Shown: one piece after another, positions 34,746 through 44,942 of the stretch
Position numbering within the stretch: the stretch's first letter is position 1
How the letters are laid out: each line of letters starts with the position of its first letter
Notes under the pieces: model-generated
What the model was told of the DNA's origin: nothing
What the model saw: only the letters and a program-made list of their open reading frames with translations
The model's database searches: none
Position numbers and translations under genes: made by a program
Origin: Bidens hawaiensis
Taxonomy: Eukaryota; Streptophyta; Magnoliopsida; Asterales; Asteraceae
DNA length: 64,000 nt
Assembly (NCBI GenBank): GCA_021521415.1
Contig: JAIQDT010000826.1
Span: forward strand, 682,001-746,000
Direction of reading: 5' to 3'

Positions 34746-35087
34746 GTATTTTCCCGCTTACTTTTTAATCTTTTTGAATTTTGAATTTTGAAATTCGAAG
34801 AGTTGGTGGAAGGATAAGAACAGTCCAAACCTCTGAAACGTCGTGCGACGGTTTCTTCTGACTGTGTCAGATCGTGCAGGAAGTTATGGTGACGTGACAG
34901 TACATGGTCATTCCAGACGCTTTTTCAGGCACGTGGGCGCGATTTTTCGGGCGCGTGGCCGCGAAATTAATGGTATGCGTCCTGTCAACAGCTGTTGCCA
35001 GCTTGCTTTTTGGCACGTGTCATAGTTTCATTGCACCTTCGTTTTCACTCTCTTCCGCATTAATTTCATCGCATTAATTGCGATTAG

Positions 35088-35095
35088 TATATAAA
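35088..35095 (+). promoter_or_regulatory. TATA box of the antisense gene
   Basis: tatataaaggggga, 122 bp before the ATG at 35,217, followed by a CT-rich leader (ccttcactcttctcttcatc). It is on the strand opposite to the retrotransposon's own transcription. Confidence 0.75.
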
Positions 35096-35216
35096 GGGGG
35101 AGAGGGTTCTTTGTAATCCATACCTTCACTCTTCTCTTCATCTTCTTTACGATTTTCGGCGAATACTCACCTTTTCAGGCAAGCATTCTCCCGAAATCGT
35201 TTTCTTCTTTTACAAG

Positions 35217-38200
35217 ATGTCTCGTGATCTCGAATCTGCAGTCGATGACAAGAGTACTGCTGGTGAGTGCCAGTGTGCTCTGCCTGGCGATCTGTATCGG
35301 TACGTCGTCAGGAAGTTCATGCTCGAGTCTCTCGAGCCTGAGTTTCCTGAACCCCACCAGACGGTGTACGATGCCCCCAGAGGCAAGATCAGGGTTTATG
35401 CTGCATTCTTTGTTTATGGGAATCTTAGGTTCCCATTGACAAAGTTTGTTTACCGTGTCCTTGAGAGGCACGGTGTTCATTTGACCGAGTTGCACCCCAT
35501 GGCGATCGCCAAGATTCGCCACTTCGAGTGGGTGTGCCGGATTTTGGGCGTTGAGCCCTTTGTTGACCGCCTGATGACCTTCTACACTTGGAGGTGCATC
35601 CAGGGGTGGTACACGTTGACAACCCGGATTAAGGGTTTAAAGATCTGTGCGACCGAGCGCAGTCTTCGCTCGTGGAAGCGGGAGTTCTTCTTCGTATCCG
35701 CTCGCGCCATCCCCATTGCCATGAAATTCAAGAACGGGCAAGCACTTCCCAGCCTTCACGCCTCCAACTACCAGGAGGCGGAATGGTTTGCGAAGATATC
35801 TCGGGTCCAATCTCCGGTTTACCGGTTTGCGGAGTCCGGGATGGTGATGCTGGGGATGAGCCGGGTGTGGAAGGCTGCGGATGCGCATAAGATCCCAATC
35901 GTCCTCGAATACGGTTCGAACTCTGTTCCTTACGGTATGCTTTCTTTCTTTTTGTTGATTTTGAATTTCTTCTAACTTCTTTCCTGTTTATTTCAGAGGG
36001 GAACGACTTGCAGTCGCTCCTGAACCCGCGGGAGGCTGATGGTCCCGCCCGGATGGGTACTCGCGCTCTAGACGAGAACGAGTTGCCCATCCTAGAACAA
36101 ACGGCGGATCGGTTCGTGGAGGTCTATCCGCTAGGCCATGAGATCCTTAGCGCCCGTCGGCCAGGTAAGGCGCTCTTCGACCCTCGACCCCTCAATGTTG
36201 AAACCTCTGCTGGAATTCCTCTAATCGTATGTTCTGATGAGGAATCCGCAGATGGTCCTCCGTTGGTGCGGAAGAAGAAGGCTGCCGGCGGGAAGGGGAA
36301 GGAGAAGGTGGCCTCCACAGCCGATCCAGCGCCTCGGTCTGACTCGGAGACCGAGAGCGAAGAGGTGGCGGGGAATCCCGGTGGTGATAAGATCACCATT
36401 CCAGAGGCTGTGACAACTGTCACCGAAGAGCCTAGGATGACAACGGTGACCGGCGTGAAGAGGCCGGCTCCATCGGGTTCATCCCCGCCCGTCCGTACTT
36501 TCAGGCTCATGAAAACCCGTAAGTACAACTTCCTTTAGCTTTTATCTTCATAGTTTAATATCGTTAACACTTATCTTCTTTGTGCAGGCGTGGATGTTGA
36601 CGCATTCCAGGGTGGAGTGCAGAGTAGTACTTCTCCGCCAATGACGGTAGGCTTGGTCAGCCTACCTGAGGCGACGACCCAGGCGCCTGCGCCTGCTTCC
36701 GCTGGTCCAGTTGCTCACTCCTTTGAGCCGACTGTTCCAGCTGAGATGACGTCACCGCCGGCTGTGAGTGCGATTTTTACAGCATCCTTCACCGAGCCGG
36801 CGGTTACTATTGCTGCGGATTCCGCGGCGGCTGCTACCATGCCCCCGCCATCGGCAACGACGGCCGATCCATCAGGTACGCATGGGGCTTCTCGCCAATC
36901 TCTACCACCTTCCCATCTGCCTGACCTCTTGGATGGATTTCCGTTGGGTTCAGGTGATGGGTTCGGCGGCTATCGGCCTGTTATTGACCCTACAGGTGCG
37001 TAGGGTTCTTTTGGCCCTTTTTATATATTTTTTCTTTATCATCTTTTCCTAACTGCTTTATGTTTTTTGCAGTGTCGGATTCCAATGAAGTGTATGTTCC
37101 ACGATGGACCATTCGCCGAGGAACAACCCTTCGCACCCCTGTGGAGTGCGTGGAGTGGGCTCGTCACGCTGCTCCTAGTGGTGCGTTGGGGGGAAGCCAT
37201 GGCTAGCTACCAGGAGGGTAGGCTTAGCAATGAGCTTCGGGTTCTCCTGGCCCGGATGCAGCCGCGCGTCGAGCTGCTTTGTCGTGAAAACGACAAGTTA
37301 AAAGCAGCTCGCGTTAAGGAAGTAGCTCAGGCGCGGGCTGTCCGGGAGGAGAACCAAAAACTTACCGCAGTGGCTGCGGAGAAGGAGAAGGCCTTCAAGG
37401 CCCTCGAGGTTGAAGTTCAGGCTCGACTTGAGGCCCGTTCCAAGGCTGCCCAAGCTGTTAATGAACAGCTTCGGCTGGCTAAGGAAACTGCGAGGAACGC
37501 AACCGAGAGGGCCACCAAGGCTGAAGCTGTTGCTGAGCCTCTACGCGTGGAGAATGAGGAGCTTAAAGCCAAATTAGAGGCTCTCCAGCAGGCTCATGAT
37601 GCCTTGGCGATGGAAGACGCCAAAAAGCTCCAAGAAATCCTGTACCAGAGGGGGGTGCTTGACCATGCTGAGCGTAAGCTAAAGGGTGTCGAAGAGGCTG
37701 CGGCTAAAGAAGTGTTGCTTGCCAACCTCAACAAGAGTGAAGCCGATCGCGCCCGTAATGAAGCTCAAGCTGCCCTCCAAGAAGCCCTGGTTGCCAAGGA
37801 ATGGCTTCTTCGAGAAGCGTTGTCTCAGGTAATCTTTTCTTGTCTTTACGCTTTTCTTCGTAAATAGAAAAGGTTTTGACACCTGTATATTTTCTTGTAG
37901 GTTGTGCATCGGGTCTTTGCTGAGACCTCTTACGATGATGCTATGAGCGCAGCCCTCAACGCTTCTCACGAGGATGGGGAAAAGGTCGGCTTCCTGCTTG
38001 GTCTAGGGTTCGTTGAGAAAGGCATCCCACCTTCCAACTTCCCTTTATACAATGTTGATACTGAAGCTGTTTACGACCAAGCAGTGAATCAGTACGCCGC
38101 CTTCCCGCATCCGGTGGTGGAGAAGGTGAATGAAGTTGCTGCTGCTGATGATGGGCTAGCTATCCTTAAGGCTTTCCTTGAACTGCCACGCTCTACTGAC

Positions 38201-38236
38201 GGTGCTGGTCCAAGTGGAAGTGGCCCTGAAGCCTGA
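35217..38236 (+). CDS. Antisense accessory gene of the Tat element (Transposase_28-like), five exons, one frameshift
   Basis: Exons 35,217-35,934, 35,997-36,518, 36,588-36,995, 37,073-37,828 and 37,901-38,236; every intron is GT...AG and the phases agree, giving about 912 codons. Exon 1 has the plant 'putative gypsy type transposon' (Transposase_28-like) pattern: FPLTKFVYRVLERHGVHLTE, LHPMAIAKIRHFEWVCRILG, GWYTLTTRIKGLK. Exon 2 adds an acidic/Ser-rich basic-patch region (KKKAAGGKGKEKVAST), exon 3 is Ala/Pro/Thr-rich, exon 4 has a coiled coil of about 200 residues from MASYQEGRLSNELRVLLARM on, and exon 5 is a conserved-looking tail (NFPLYNVDTEAVYDQAVNQY). Exon 4 needs one base removed in the G6 run 37,188-37,193; otherwise a TAG follows. 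Function unknown; such antisense ORFs are known in Tat elements. It may be damaged only in this copy, or the extra G may be a sequencing error. Confidence 0.75.
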
Positions 38237-38450
38237 TCCTGAAGATCCCTTCCCACTGATAGGATAGATTTAGCTTGTATAGATTTATTTTCTTGTAGGC
38301 GGGTTACCCGGCCATTCTTGTAATGAATATTTATGAAATATAAATCTTTGTGCGGGTAAGACCGCTTCTTTTATTGGATTCCTTGCTTTGTAAACGTTGT
38401 ATGACTTGCATACTTTAGTTTAAATTAGCAATTTTCCAAGTGTTTAGAAT

Positions 38451-38895
38451 AAGTTAACCTTTGAACGTGGTAGATAGGTGTGAAGTTTTGCTTCCTCTTT
38501 CGTGATTGTGCGGGTAGGACCGTCACTTGCACTTAGTAGGATGGCTAAACTTTACCTATATCTGACCTGCGTGTAGGTTTTCCTCATCCTTTTGAGGATA
38601 AGTTAACCTTTGAACGTGGTAGATAATAGGTGTGAAGTTTTGCTTCCTCTTTCGTGATTGTGCGGGTAGGACCGTCACTTGCACTTAGTAGGATGGCTAA
38701 ACTTTACCGTCTGACCTGCGTGTAGGTTTTCCTCATCTTTTGAGGATAAGTTAACCTTTGAACGTGGTACATAATAGGTGTGAAGTTTTGCTTCCTCTTT
38801 CGTGATTGTGCGGGTAGGACCGTCACTTGCACTTAGTAGGATGTTTAATCTTTACCCATATCTGACCTGCGTGTAGGTTTTCCTCATCCTTTTGT
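38451..38895. repeat. 149-bp tandem repeat, three copies
   Basis: Units start at 38,451, 38,600 and 38,748 with aagttaacctttgaacgtgg, and share cgtgattgtgcgggtagga and ctgacctgcgtgtaggtttt. They lie between the antisense gene's end and gag. Only small differences separate the units. Confidence 0.92.
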
Positions 38896-38911
38896 TAGAA
38901 ATTCTGTTTTG

Positions 38912-39355
38912 AACCGTTCGACGCGCGGTTGTCAATAGGTTAATGTTCAGTTCCCTTTTTCATGATTCATGCGGATAGACCGGCACTTTCATTTAATGGG
39001 ACTGAACTTTTCCCCTTCAACTGACCTGCGTGAAGGTTTGTCGTTTTTTGGGTTTATGCGGGTTTTGCCGCCTTCCCCACGCAACGACTTCACGTAATTA
39101 TGCGGTGAAAACCGGCATATCCGTGTTGAATAAATTAACCGTTCGACGCGCGGTTGTCAATAGGTTAGTGTTCAGTTCCCTTTTTCATGATTCATGCGGA
39201 TAGACCGGCACTTTCATTTAATGGGGACTGAACTTTTCCCCTTCAACTGACCTGCGTGAAGGTTTGTCGTTTTTTGGGTTTATGCGGGTTTTGCCACCTT
39301 CCCCACGCAACAACTTCACGTAATTATGCGGTGAAAACCGGCATATCCGTGTTGA
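38912..39355. repeat. 225-bp tandem repeat, two copies
   Basis: Units start at 38,912 and 39,137 with aaccgttcgacgcgcggttg and end at ggcatatccgtgttga. They share short strings (ctgacctgcgtg, aggttt) with the 149-bp repeat, so both may come from one older unit. Confidence 0.92.
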
Positions 39356-39411
39356 TAGTTCATAAAAATGTAAAATCATCAGCGTCAATGTTTTAAGGAG
39401 AATCGTTTCCA

Positions 39412-39636
39412 TTAGAAGTGGCTCTTGGCCTTTTCTTTACAAATTTGGAATTGATTTACATGCAAACTGTGTAAATGAGCTCCCTTCCATGTTGTTGGGA
39501 TGGGAGTGCCATCGAGCCGATACGCACCTGGTTCGGGATCTCGTTCTTTACGCAGCATGTAGTCTCCATATTGAAGCTGGAATTTTATTCGTGTTTTCCC
39601 CAGCTGGGGTTCTACACGCATCAGCCTGCTCAGCGT
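39412..39636 (-). pseudogene. Remnant of the pol 3' end of the Tat element
   Basis: A 75-codon stretch directly after the gag stop and in the same frame. Its end, DPEPGAYRLDGTPIPTTWKG followed by AHLHSLHVN, has the pattern of the extreme C-terminus of gypsy integrase (GAYRL ... G ... PRTWN ... NLKKYY). Nothing of protease, RT, RNase H or the integrase core is present. A deletion of almost the whole of pol, leaving only its tail, explains this; the TGA between gag and the stub could be a mutated Arg codon. Confidence 0.65.
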
Positions 39637-41094
39637 TCATTGCGCCACGAGGTGCGCGAGCGTCCCATCTTTGACGAATGCCTCGACCATGTCCTTTACG
39701 TCTATGCATTCTTCGGTGTTGTGGCCTTTTGTCCTGTGAAATTCACAGTATTTGCTCCGATCAGCATTGTGGCGATGTCGGATTATTTGAGGCTTTGGCC
39801 ATGGGAGCTCCTCGGTGGCGAATATCTCGGTGACGCTTTTGGTGAGCGGCGTCCATCTGGAGTTCTTGTTTGACTGTACGTTATCCCTTCCGCCTAATCG
39901 ATGCTGCAAGCCGGATGAGGTGTCAAAGTTTACCCTTGACTGCCAAATGCCTAGCTTCCGCCTTTTGTTTAATCGGGCGGTAAGGACGTTGTCTTCCCTT
40001 GTTTTCTGGGTGTAGAGGTTTGTGCTCTGTGGGAGATCTCTACCCAGTTGCTTCTCCGTTTCCGCAAAGCGTTTAACTGCTGTCATGATGGCATCCCATG
40101 TGGATGGCATGCCATCTTTACCCGTTAAGGTGCGGATGAGCTCTGGGTCGTTCGCGCCCTGGATAAAGGCAGCGCGAACAAGATCTTCGCTGATATTACC
40201 CAGACTTAGCTTCTTCGAGTTGAAGCGAGTGATGAAGTCTAGCAAAGATTCATCTTTTTCTCGAATGCACTTGAGGATTGTCCATTGCTCCTCGGTATAC
40301 TTTCTTTGCTGGCTGAAGTGTTGGCTAAACTTCTGTTGGAAGTCAGCCCAGTCGTAGATGTGGTTAACCGGTAGACGATCGAACCACGCTCTAGCAGCCC
40401 CGACCAGTGTCATTTGGAACATGTAACACCATGTAGGTTCCGTCCAACTACTGACGGTTGCCCCCGCTATGAATCTGTTCAAATGATCATCTAGGTCAGA
40501 TATACCATCATATGTGCCTATGCTGGACATTTGTTTGGCACTTTTTGGGGCGATTGCTTCCGCAATGTCCCTTGCAAATTTGGACGTTCCCGCATTTGCA
40601 ACGTTTGGTCTGAATGTTTTGGAGAAGTCTCGTGGACTTCCACCTGTGCTTTTTGGTTTGAAGGCTTGTCCAAAATGCCTTCTCGGTTGGGAATCCGTTT
40701 CCTTACGCTTCCCTTTTGCCCTATGGCGAGGGTTCGCGTCGGAGTCGGATTCCTCCGAGTCATCCAAGTAACCTTCGAATTCGTCAGCCTGTTGGACGGA
40801 ACGCAAGCGTTCGTCCAACTCAGCTTGGAATTCCCTCTGACGTGCCTCCGCCCATGCCTTAACTTCATCGAGTGTTTGGCGGGGCAGTCTTGTTCGTTTC
40901 TCTAACTGGGTATCGGTGAATCCCAGTGAGCGATTATTTACTGCACTTGCCCCAGCTTGGGTAGCTGGGGTAGTGTTCGTAAAATTTACTTCACTTGCCC
41001 CGGCTTGGGTAGCCGGGGTAGTGTTTGTAAAAACTGTGTTGCCGGTATTCCCCCCAGTAGCTGGGGTTGTGGTTACCGGAATTTCTTTAACCAT
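39637..41094 (-). CDS. Intact Tat-type gag, 485 codons
   Basis: Uninterrupted frame starting 44 bp after the PBS. N-terminus (about residues 1-55) is Thr/Ala-rich with a 16-residue direct repeat (TNTTPATQAGASEVNF). Then a charged helix (LDERLRSVQQADEFEGYLDD) and the gag core at about residues 190-330 (SSIGTYDGISDLDDHLNRFI, MTLVGAARAWFDRLPVNHI, FSQHFSQQRKYTEEQWTILK). Near the C-terminus YCEFHRTKGHNTEECIDVKD is the Tat-type zinc-knuckle region. Known role: particle assembly and RNA packaging. Its integrity while pol is gone suggests that the frame was kept until very recently. The ATG is the first after the PBS. Confidence 0.93.
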   Translation of the reverse strand: MVKEIPVTTTPATGGNTGNTVFTNTTPATQAGASEVNFTNTTPATQAGASAVNNRSLGFTDTQLEKRTRLPRQTLDEVKAWAEARQREFQAELDERLRSVQQADEFEGYLDDSEESDSDANPRHRAKGKRKETDSQPRRHFGQAFKPKSTGGSPRDFSKTFRPNVANAGTSKFARDIAEAIAPKSAKQMSSIGTYDGISDLDDHLNRFIAGATVSSWTEPTWCYMFQMTLVGAARAWFDRLPVNHIYDWADFQQKFSQHFSQQRKYTEEQWTILKCIREKDESLLDFITRFNSKKLSLGNISEDLVRAAFIQGANDPELIRTLTGKDGMPSTWDAIMTAVKRFAETEKQLGRDLPQSTNLYTQKTREDNVLTARLNKRRKLGIWQSRVNFDTSSGLQHRLGGRDNVQSNKNSRWTPLTKSVTEIFATEELPWPKPQIIRHRHNADRSKYCEFHRTKGHNTEECIDVKDMVEAFVKDGTLAHLVAQ

Positions 41095-41138
41095 CTTAGA
41101 AGTTTGAAAAAACTGGAGAAAAATGTTCTAGCTTTATG

Positions 41139-41153
41139 CACGGATGGCGCCAA
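41139..41153 (-). promoter_or_regulatory. Primer binding site of the gag-only Tat element
   Basis: On the minus strand TTGGCGCCATCCGTGC follows the LTR end TCTTCA directly. The TGGCGCC start fits a tRNA 3' end with CCA; the exact tRNA was not determined. Confidence 0.8.
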
Positions 41154-42144
41154 TGAAGAAACACTAACCGGACCCCGGGCAGATTACTTGTAACCTGGGG
41201 GTTAGATAGATGTTTCCCACGAGGGGTTAGACCCTGAGAAGATGGTTCTTCTGATAACCTGCAAAACAGACACCGTGAGCTTGTCACTGAGAAGGGGGGG
41301 TTCCTCCTTGTGACCACCCTCCGGCGTGAGAATCAGACTAGATTGCTCTTTAAATATAAATGTATATTAAGAGATTGCTAGAGCAGATATCAGGTATATT
41401 ATGATGATAATATGTTAAGATTAGATGGTCATACCATTTGTGGTATTTATAGCCGAAGGTAGGTTTCCAAGGAGGTGTGGCCGGCTGCAACAGTGTTCCT
41501 GTTCCACCAACAGTGCCCTACGCACGTGCCCTGCTGGTAGTTGGTGGGTAGGCAGCGGCTGATAGTGACCAGGCCTGCTGTGTACTATTCCTTTTCCCCC
41601 AACTGCCGGCTACGCACGTGGTATGGCAGTAGTTGGTGAGTAGGCAGCGGCTAATAGTGACACAGTACAGGAGCATGCTGCTCGCCATACTGTGTCAGTA
41701 AGCTGTCGTATCTTTAGTCAGATCTTTTTCCCATACCTCGTCAGGTACAGTACAGAAGATCTTCCCGTATCGTACGGACTGGCTTATTTGGGCGGGAGTA
41801 TTCCCCCTCCCGCCCTTGTGCGGGATTGTTCCCGGCTTTGCTCATTCCCTCAGGTGACACTGAGTGATTGAGAGCTAAGTGCCTTGTGCGTGTAGCCTTG
41901 CTGCGCGGGTATCCGAAGCTGCGTGTGGCCTTCCCTGATGGCTTGTATCCGAAGCTGCGGGAACAGGCGGAGTCCTTCACCATCGGGAGGCAATTCCTGC
42001 GGGACCAGCTTGCGTACTGCGCGTAAGGACGTCACGTCTCTGAGCATGGTTGGTCCTGCGGATCCAGTTGGTTTCTGCGCAGACGTCCCTCTTCAAGGTG
42101 AGTCTTGCGGGTCCAACTGGGCTCTGCTGGGACCTACCTCTTCA
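41154..42144 (-). repeat. 5' LTR of the gag-only Tat element
   Basis: 991 bp, nearly identical to 32,990-33,970. A TATA box on the minus strand (gcTATAAATAcc, 41,444-41,451) marks the promoter for gag. A 16-bp extra tatccgaagctgcgtg near 41,910 duplicates nearby sequence and is absent from the other LTR. Confidence 0.95.
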
Positions 42145-42149
42145 CATAC

Positions 42150-42691
42150 TATTGATAATATTTCCAAAATCGAATACTCCGTGCTGGTCCATACTTGAAA
42201 TCTATTTGATTTAACTGTTTTTATTTCAAAACTTAGATTTCACTCAAAAAACAATATTCTAAAATTTACCGTATGCTTTTACTCTTTTAGTTATACTATG
42301 AATCTTTGTTTTTTCTTATTTATTCTTCGTTAAGTATCACAATTCTTTTAGTGATTTTAAAATCAATATTTTGAGTAAAGACTTTAATCCATAAGTTGAG
42401 TTTTTATTTTAATACCATTAATACTTTCACTTTCGCCAAACACTTTGATATAACATTCGTACATGGAAATATCTAAGATTTAATTTTATGCTTGTCCAAA
42501 CATACCTTAACCCATCATTAACTATCGATGATTGTCACAAACGTGATAATAGGTTAAAGGTTGGTTAAAAGCAATAAAGAGTAGTGTTCGTAATATTTTA
42601 ATGGAATGCCACGTAAAGTTTACTATATATAAAATTTTATTTTATAGTGTTAACTTACAATTTTTAATCATTTATCTATTAGATTATTTGT
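42150..42691. other. No gene recognised
   Basis: AT-rich host flank. Joined to 32,989 it gives the uninterrupted pre-insertion sequence. Confidence 0.4.
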
Positions 42692-44157
42692 AGGGGTAAA
42701 GTTAAGATACAAAGGACAACAAAAATGAGAAGCCTGAGAAGGAATCCAGTCCATTGATCTTAAATTTGAATGACTGAGATTAATTTAAAAATAAAAATTG
42801 ATGAAAAGAGAATGAAGGTAATAGCCCACATTTGTTGACTTTCTCTCTCCACATACAAGGCACATGTCAATTCTCCATATTATTTTAATATGTCCACAAC
42901 TTTTTCATACGACATTATTTTTTTAAAAAAAAATTCACCATAATAATACGCGTTTTTTATCTTTAATATGAGTATCATATTGTTATATAAAAAAAATTAA
43001 TGGGTTTTTTAATTGTGTTTTTTTTGTTGTTCATTGTGTCATTGTGTAATATATTGTTTCCATTGTGTTTTACGTTTCAAGTCATTGTGTTATATATATT
43101 CACCATTGTGTCTTACGTTTTAGGTCATTGTGTTATACGTATTCGTCATTGTGTCTTACGTTTTAGGTCATTGTGTTATACGTATTCACCATTGTGTTTT
43201 ACGTTTCAAGTTATTGTGTAACATGTATTAATCATTGTGTTTTATGTATTAGATAATTTGTTGTTATTTTATCATTATTTTTACATATTATTATTGCATA
43301 ACAGTGTTATTAGTATTTAAAAAAACATAATGATGAGTTGAAAGACACAATGATGAAAAAACACAATGACGAAAAAAGACACAATGATAAGCGAAAAGAC
43401 ACAATGGTGTGCGGAAAGACACAATGACGAAAAAAGACACAATGATAAGCGAAAAGACACAATGACGAAAAAAGACACAATGATAAGCGAAAAGACACAA
43501 TGGTGTGCGAAAAGACACAATGACGAAAAAAGACACAATTGTGTGCGAAAAGACACAATGACGAAAAAAGACACAATGATAAACGAAAAGATACAATGGT
43601 GTGCGGAAAGACACAATGACGAAAAAATACACAGTGATAAGCGAAAAGACACAATGGTGTGCGAAAAGACACAATGATAAGCGAAAAGACGCAATGGTGT
43701 GCGAAAAGACACAATGTCGAAAAAAGACACAATTGTGTGCGAAAAGACACAATGACGAAAAAAGACACAATGATAAGCGAAAAGACACAATGGTCTGCGA
43801 AAAGACACAATGACGAAAAAAGACACAATGATAAGCGAAAAGACACAATGGTGTGCAAAAAGACACAATGACGTGATTTTTGTTTTAAATTTTATATAAC
43901 AAAAATCATACTCATATTAAAGATAAAAAAACTGTTGTTATTATGATGAATTTTTTTTAAAAGAAATATCATACGAAAAAATTATAAACGTTCTAAAATG
44001 ATGGGGGGTATTAACATGTGTATTGCATGTGGAGATAAAAAATGTGTACAGTTATCTCTATACCCTTTTTCTTTTGGTCCTCACTTGACACATGTCAATT
44101 ATTTATGGCTTCTCACACTTCTTATTTTTATTACCTTTTGTATAATAACTTGACCCT
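42692..44157. mobile_element. Foldback / Mutator-like element, 1466 bp
   Basis: Long inverted ends of about 300 bp: aggggtaaagttaagataca on the left, and agggtcaagttattatacaa when the right end is reversed; the match continues inward through catacgacatt, tttatctttaatatgagtat and atataaa. The aagtta-type terminus is seen in plant Mutator-like elements. The 9-bp flanks match at only six of nine bases at best. The core is a minisatellite in opposite orientations on the two sides, so the whole unit folds as one hairpin. Confidence 0.8.
43010..43875. repeat. Inverted minisatellite halves (cattgtgt / acacaatg)
   Basis: 43,015-43,250 has about twelve cattgtgt cores spaced 20-30 bp with acgttttaggtcattgtgtt-like units; 43,325-43,872 has about 29 acacaatg cores in gataagcgaaaagacacaat and gtgtgcgaaaagacacaatg units. 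The three open frames on each strand here are by-products of a repeat with no stop codon in any phase, not genes. Confidence 0.9.
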
Positions 44158-44387
44158 ATGTATAGGTACACTATTTTATAAATATTCAAAATTAAAATAT
44201 GTTAGACACGAACATATTAAAACCCTAAATTAGAAACAAAGTTGTAAACTCGTAATATGACACAATGTTATAACAATAGGATGCACCGTTGTAGTTTTTA
44301 AGTAGTTTCTTATATATGCCATAATAAACAATTTAATTAGTTTCGTATTGCCATTTTTTTTTCGGTATGCTAAGACCACATGCAATC

Positions 44388-44524
44388 ATGAGTGAAGCTT
44401 AGTGTAGGGCAGAAAATTTATCAGTTTTCATTCGGAAATTGTTATACATAGTATTTGCCGGTTATGAAACCTTTTATACGTATTCAGTCTCCCATAAGAG
44501 TTTTCGCCCAAGCTTCGCCACTGC
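44388..44524. mobile_element. Decayed hAT MITE related to 4521-4747
   Basis: Shares aagcttcgccactg at the right end, gtgaagctta at the left, and inner strings (tatcagttttc, ttatgaaacc) with the MITE at 4521-4747. No clear target duplication. Confidence 0.6.
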
Positions 44525-44942
44525 AAACAATGCATGTTTTTTAGCATCCATGAACACCGATGTGTAGGGGATAGGATTGGTGTGAAAGAGAGAGGTGGTT
44601 GTCATGAAGGATAGAAGGTGGCTAAAGAGAAAATCGAGTGTCCGTCCACAAAAAAGTAAGTGAAAAAGAAGACCACGCTCTATGAAACGAGGGATTATAG
44701 AGAAATGGGTTGATTAGTGGCAAGTGAGAGAGTAAGAGATGGTCCATGGGGGTGGAGTCATGGAAGAGAAAGGGGTGTTCGTTAGCCCATATTGTTGATT
44801 AAGAGGATGTGGAATTTTATTTAGGCATATTGTTGTGAAGAGGTTTAGTGGAGCTTTAATTAACACACCTATATCACTATGTTATGGTTTAAAGCTTCAT
44901 TACCTCTTCAAAGCTCCACCATTACCTTATTAAATCATTTGA

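Larger units (their letters stand above)
32990..42144 (-). mobile_element. Non-autonomous Tat-lineage LTR retrotransposon: gag only, plus antisense gene
   Basis: 9155 bp between perfect 5-bp duplications CATAC (32,985-32,989 and 42,145-42,149). Its LTRs (981 and 991 bp) differ by about five substitutions and a few indels by eye, so insertion is recent. On the minus strand: 5' LTR, PBS, an intact gag (485 codons), a short pol 3' stub, then PPT (actggggggact) and 3' LTR. Protease, RT, RNase H and the integrase core are absent. The plus strand of the interior carries a five-exon gene. Tat-lineage elements are known to carry extra ORFs, including antisense ones; the gag-only state resembles elements described as TR-GAG. 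Movement must have used enzymes from an autonomous relative (inference). Confidence 0.92.

Noticed and set aside
35175..36528. Minus-strand frames opposite the antisense gene (65-134 codons)
   Set aside because: Shadows of the plus-strand exons; composition follows the complementary codons.
39475..41193. Plus-strand frames opposite gag
   Set aside because: Shadows of the intact minus-strand gag frame.
43291..43871. Overlapping open frames of 70-191 codons on both strands
   Set aside because: They come from a minisatellite with no stop codon in any phase; the proteins are periodic by necessity and have no gene context.
43325..43872. CRISPR-like regular repeats
   Set aside because: Spacing is short and irregular, units overlap, there are no unique spacers, and the sequence is plant nuclear DNA.
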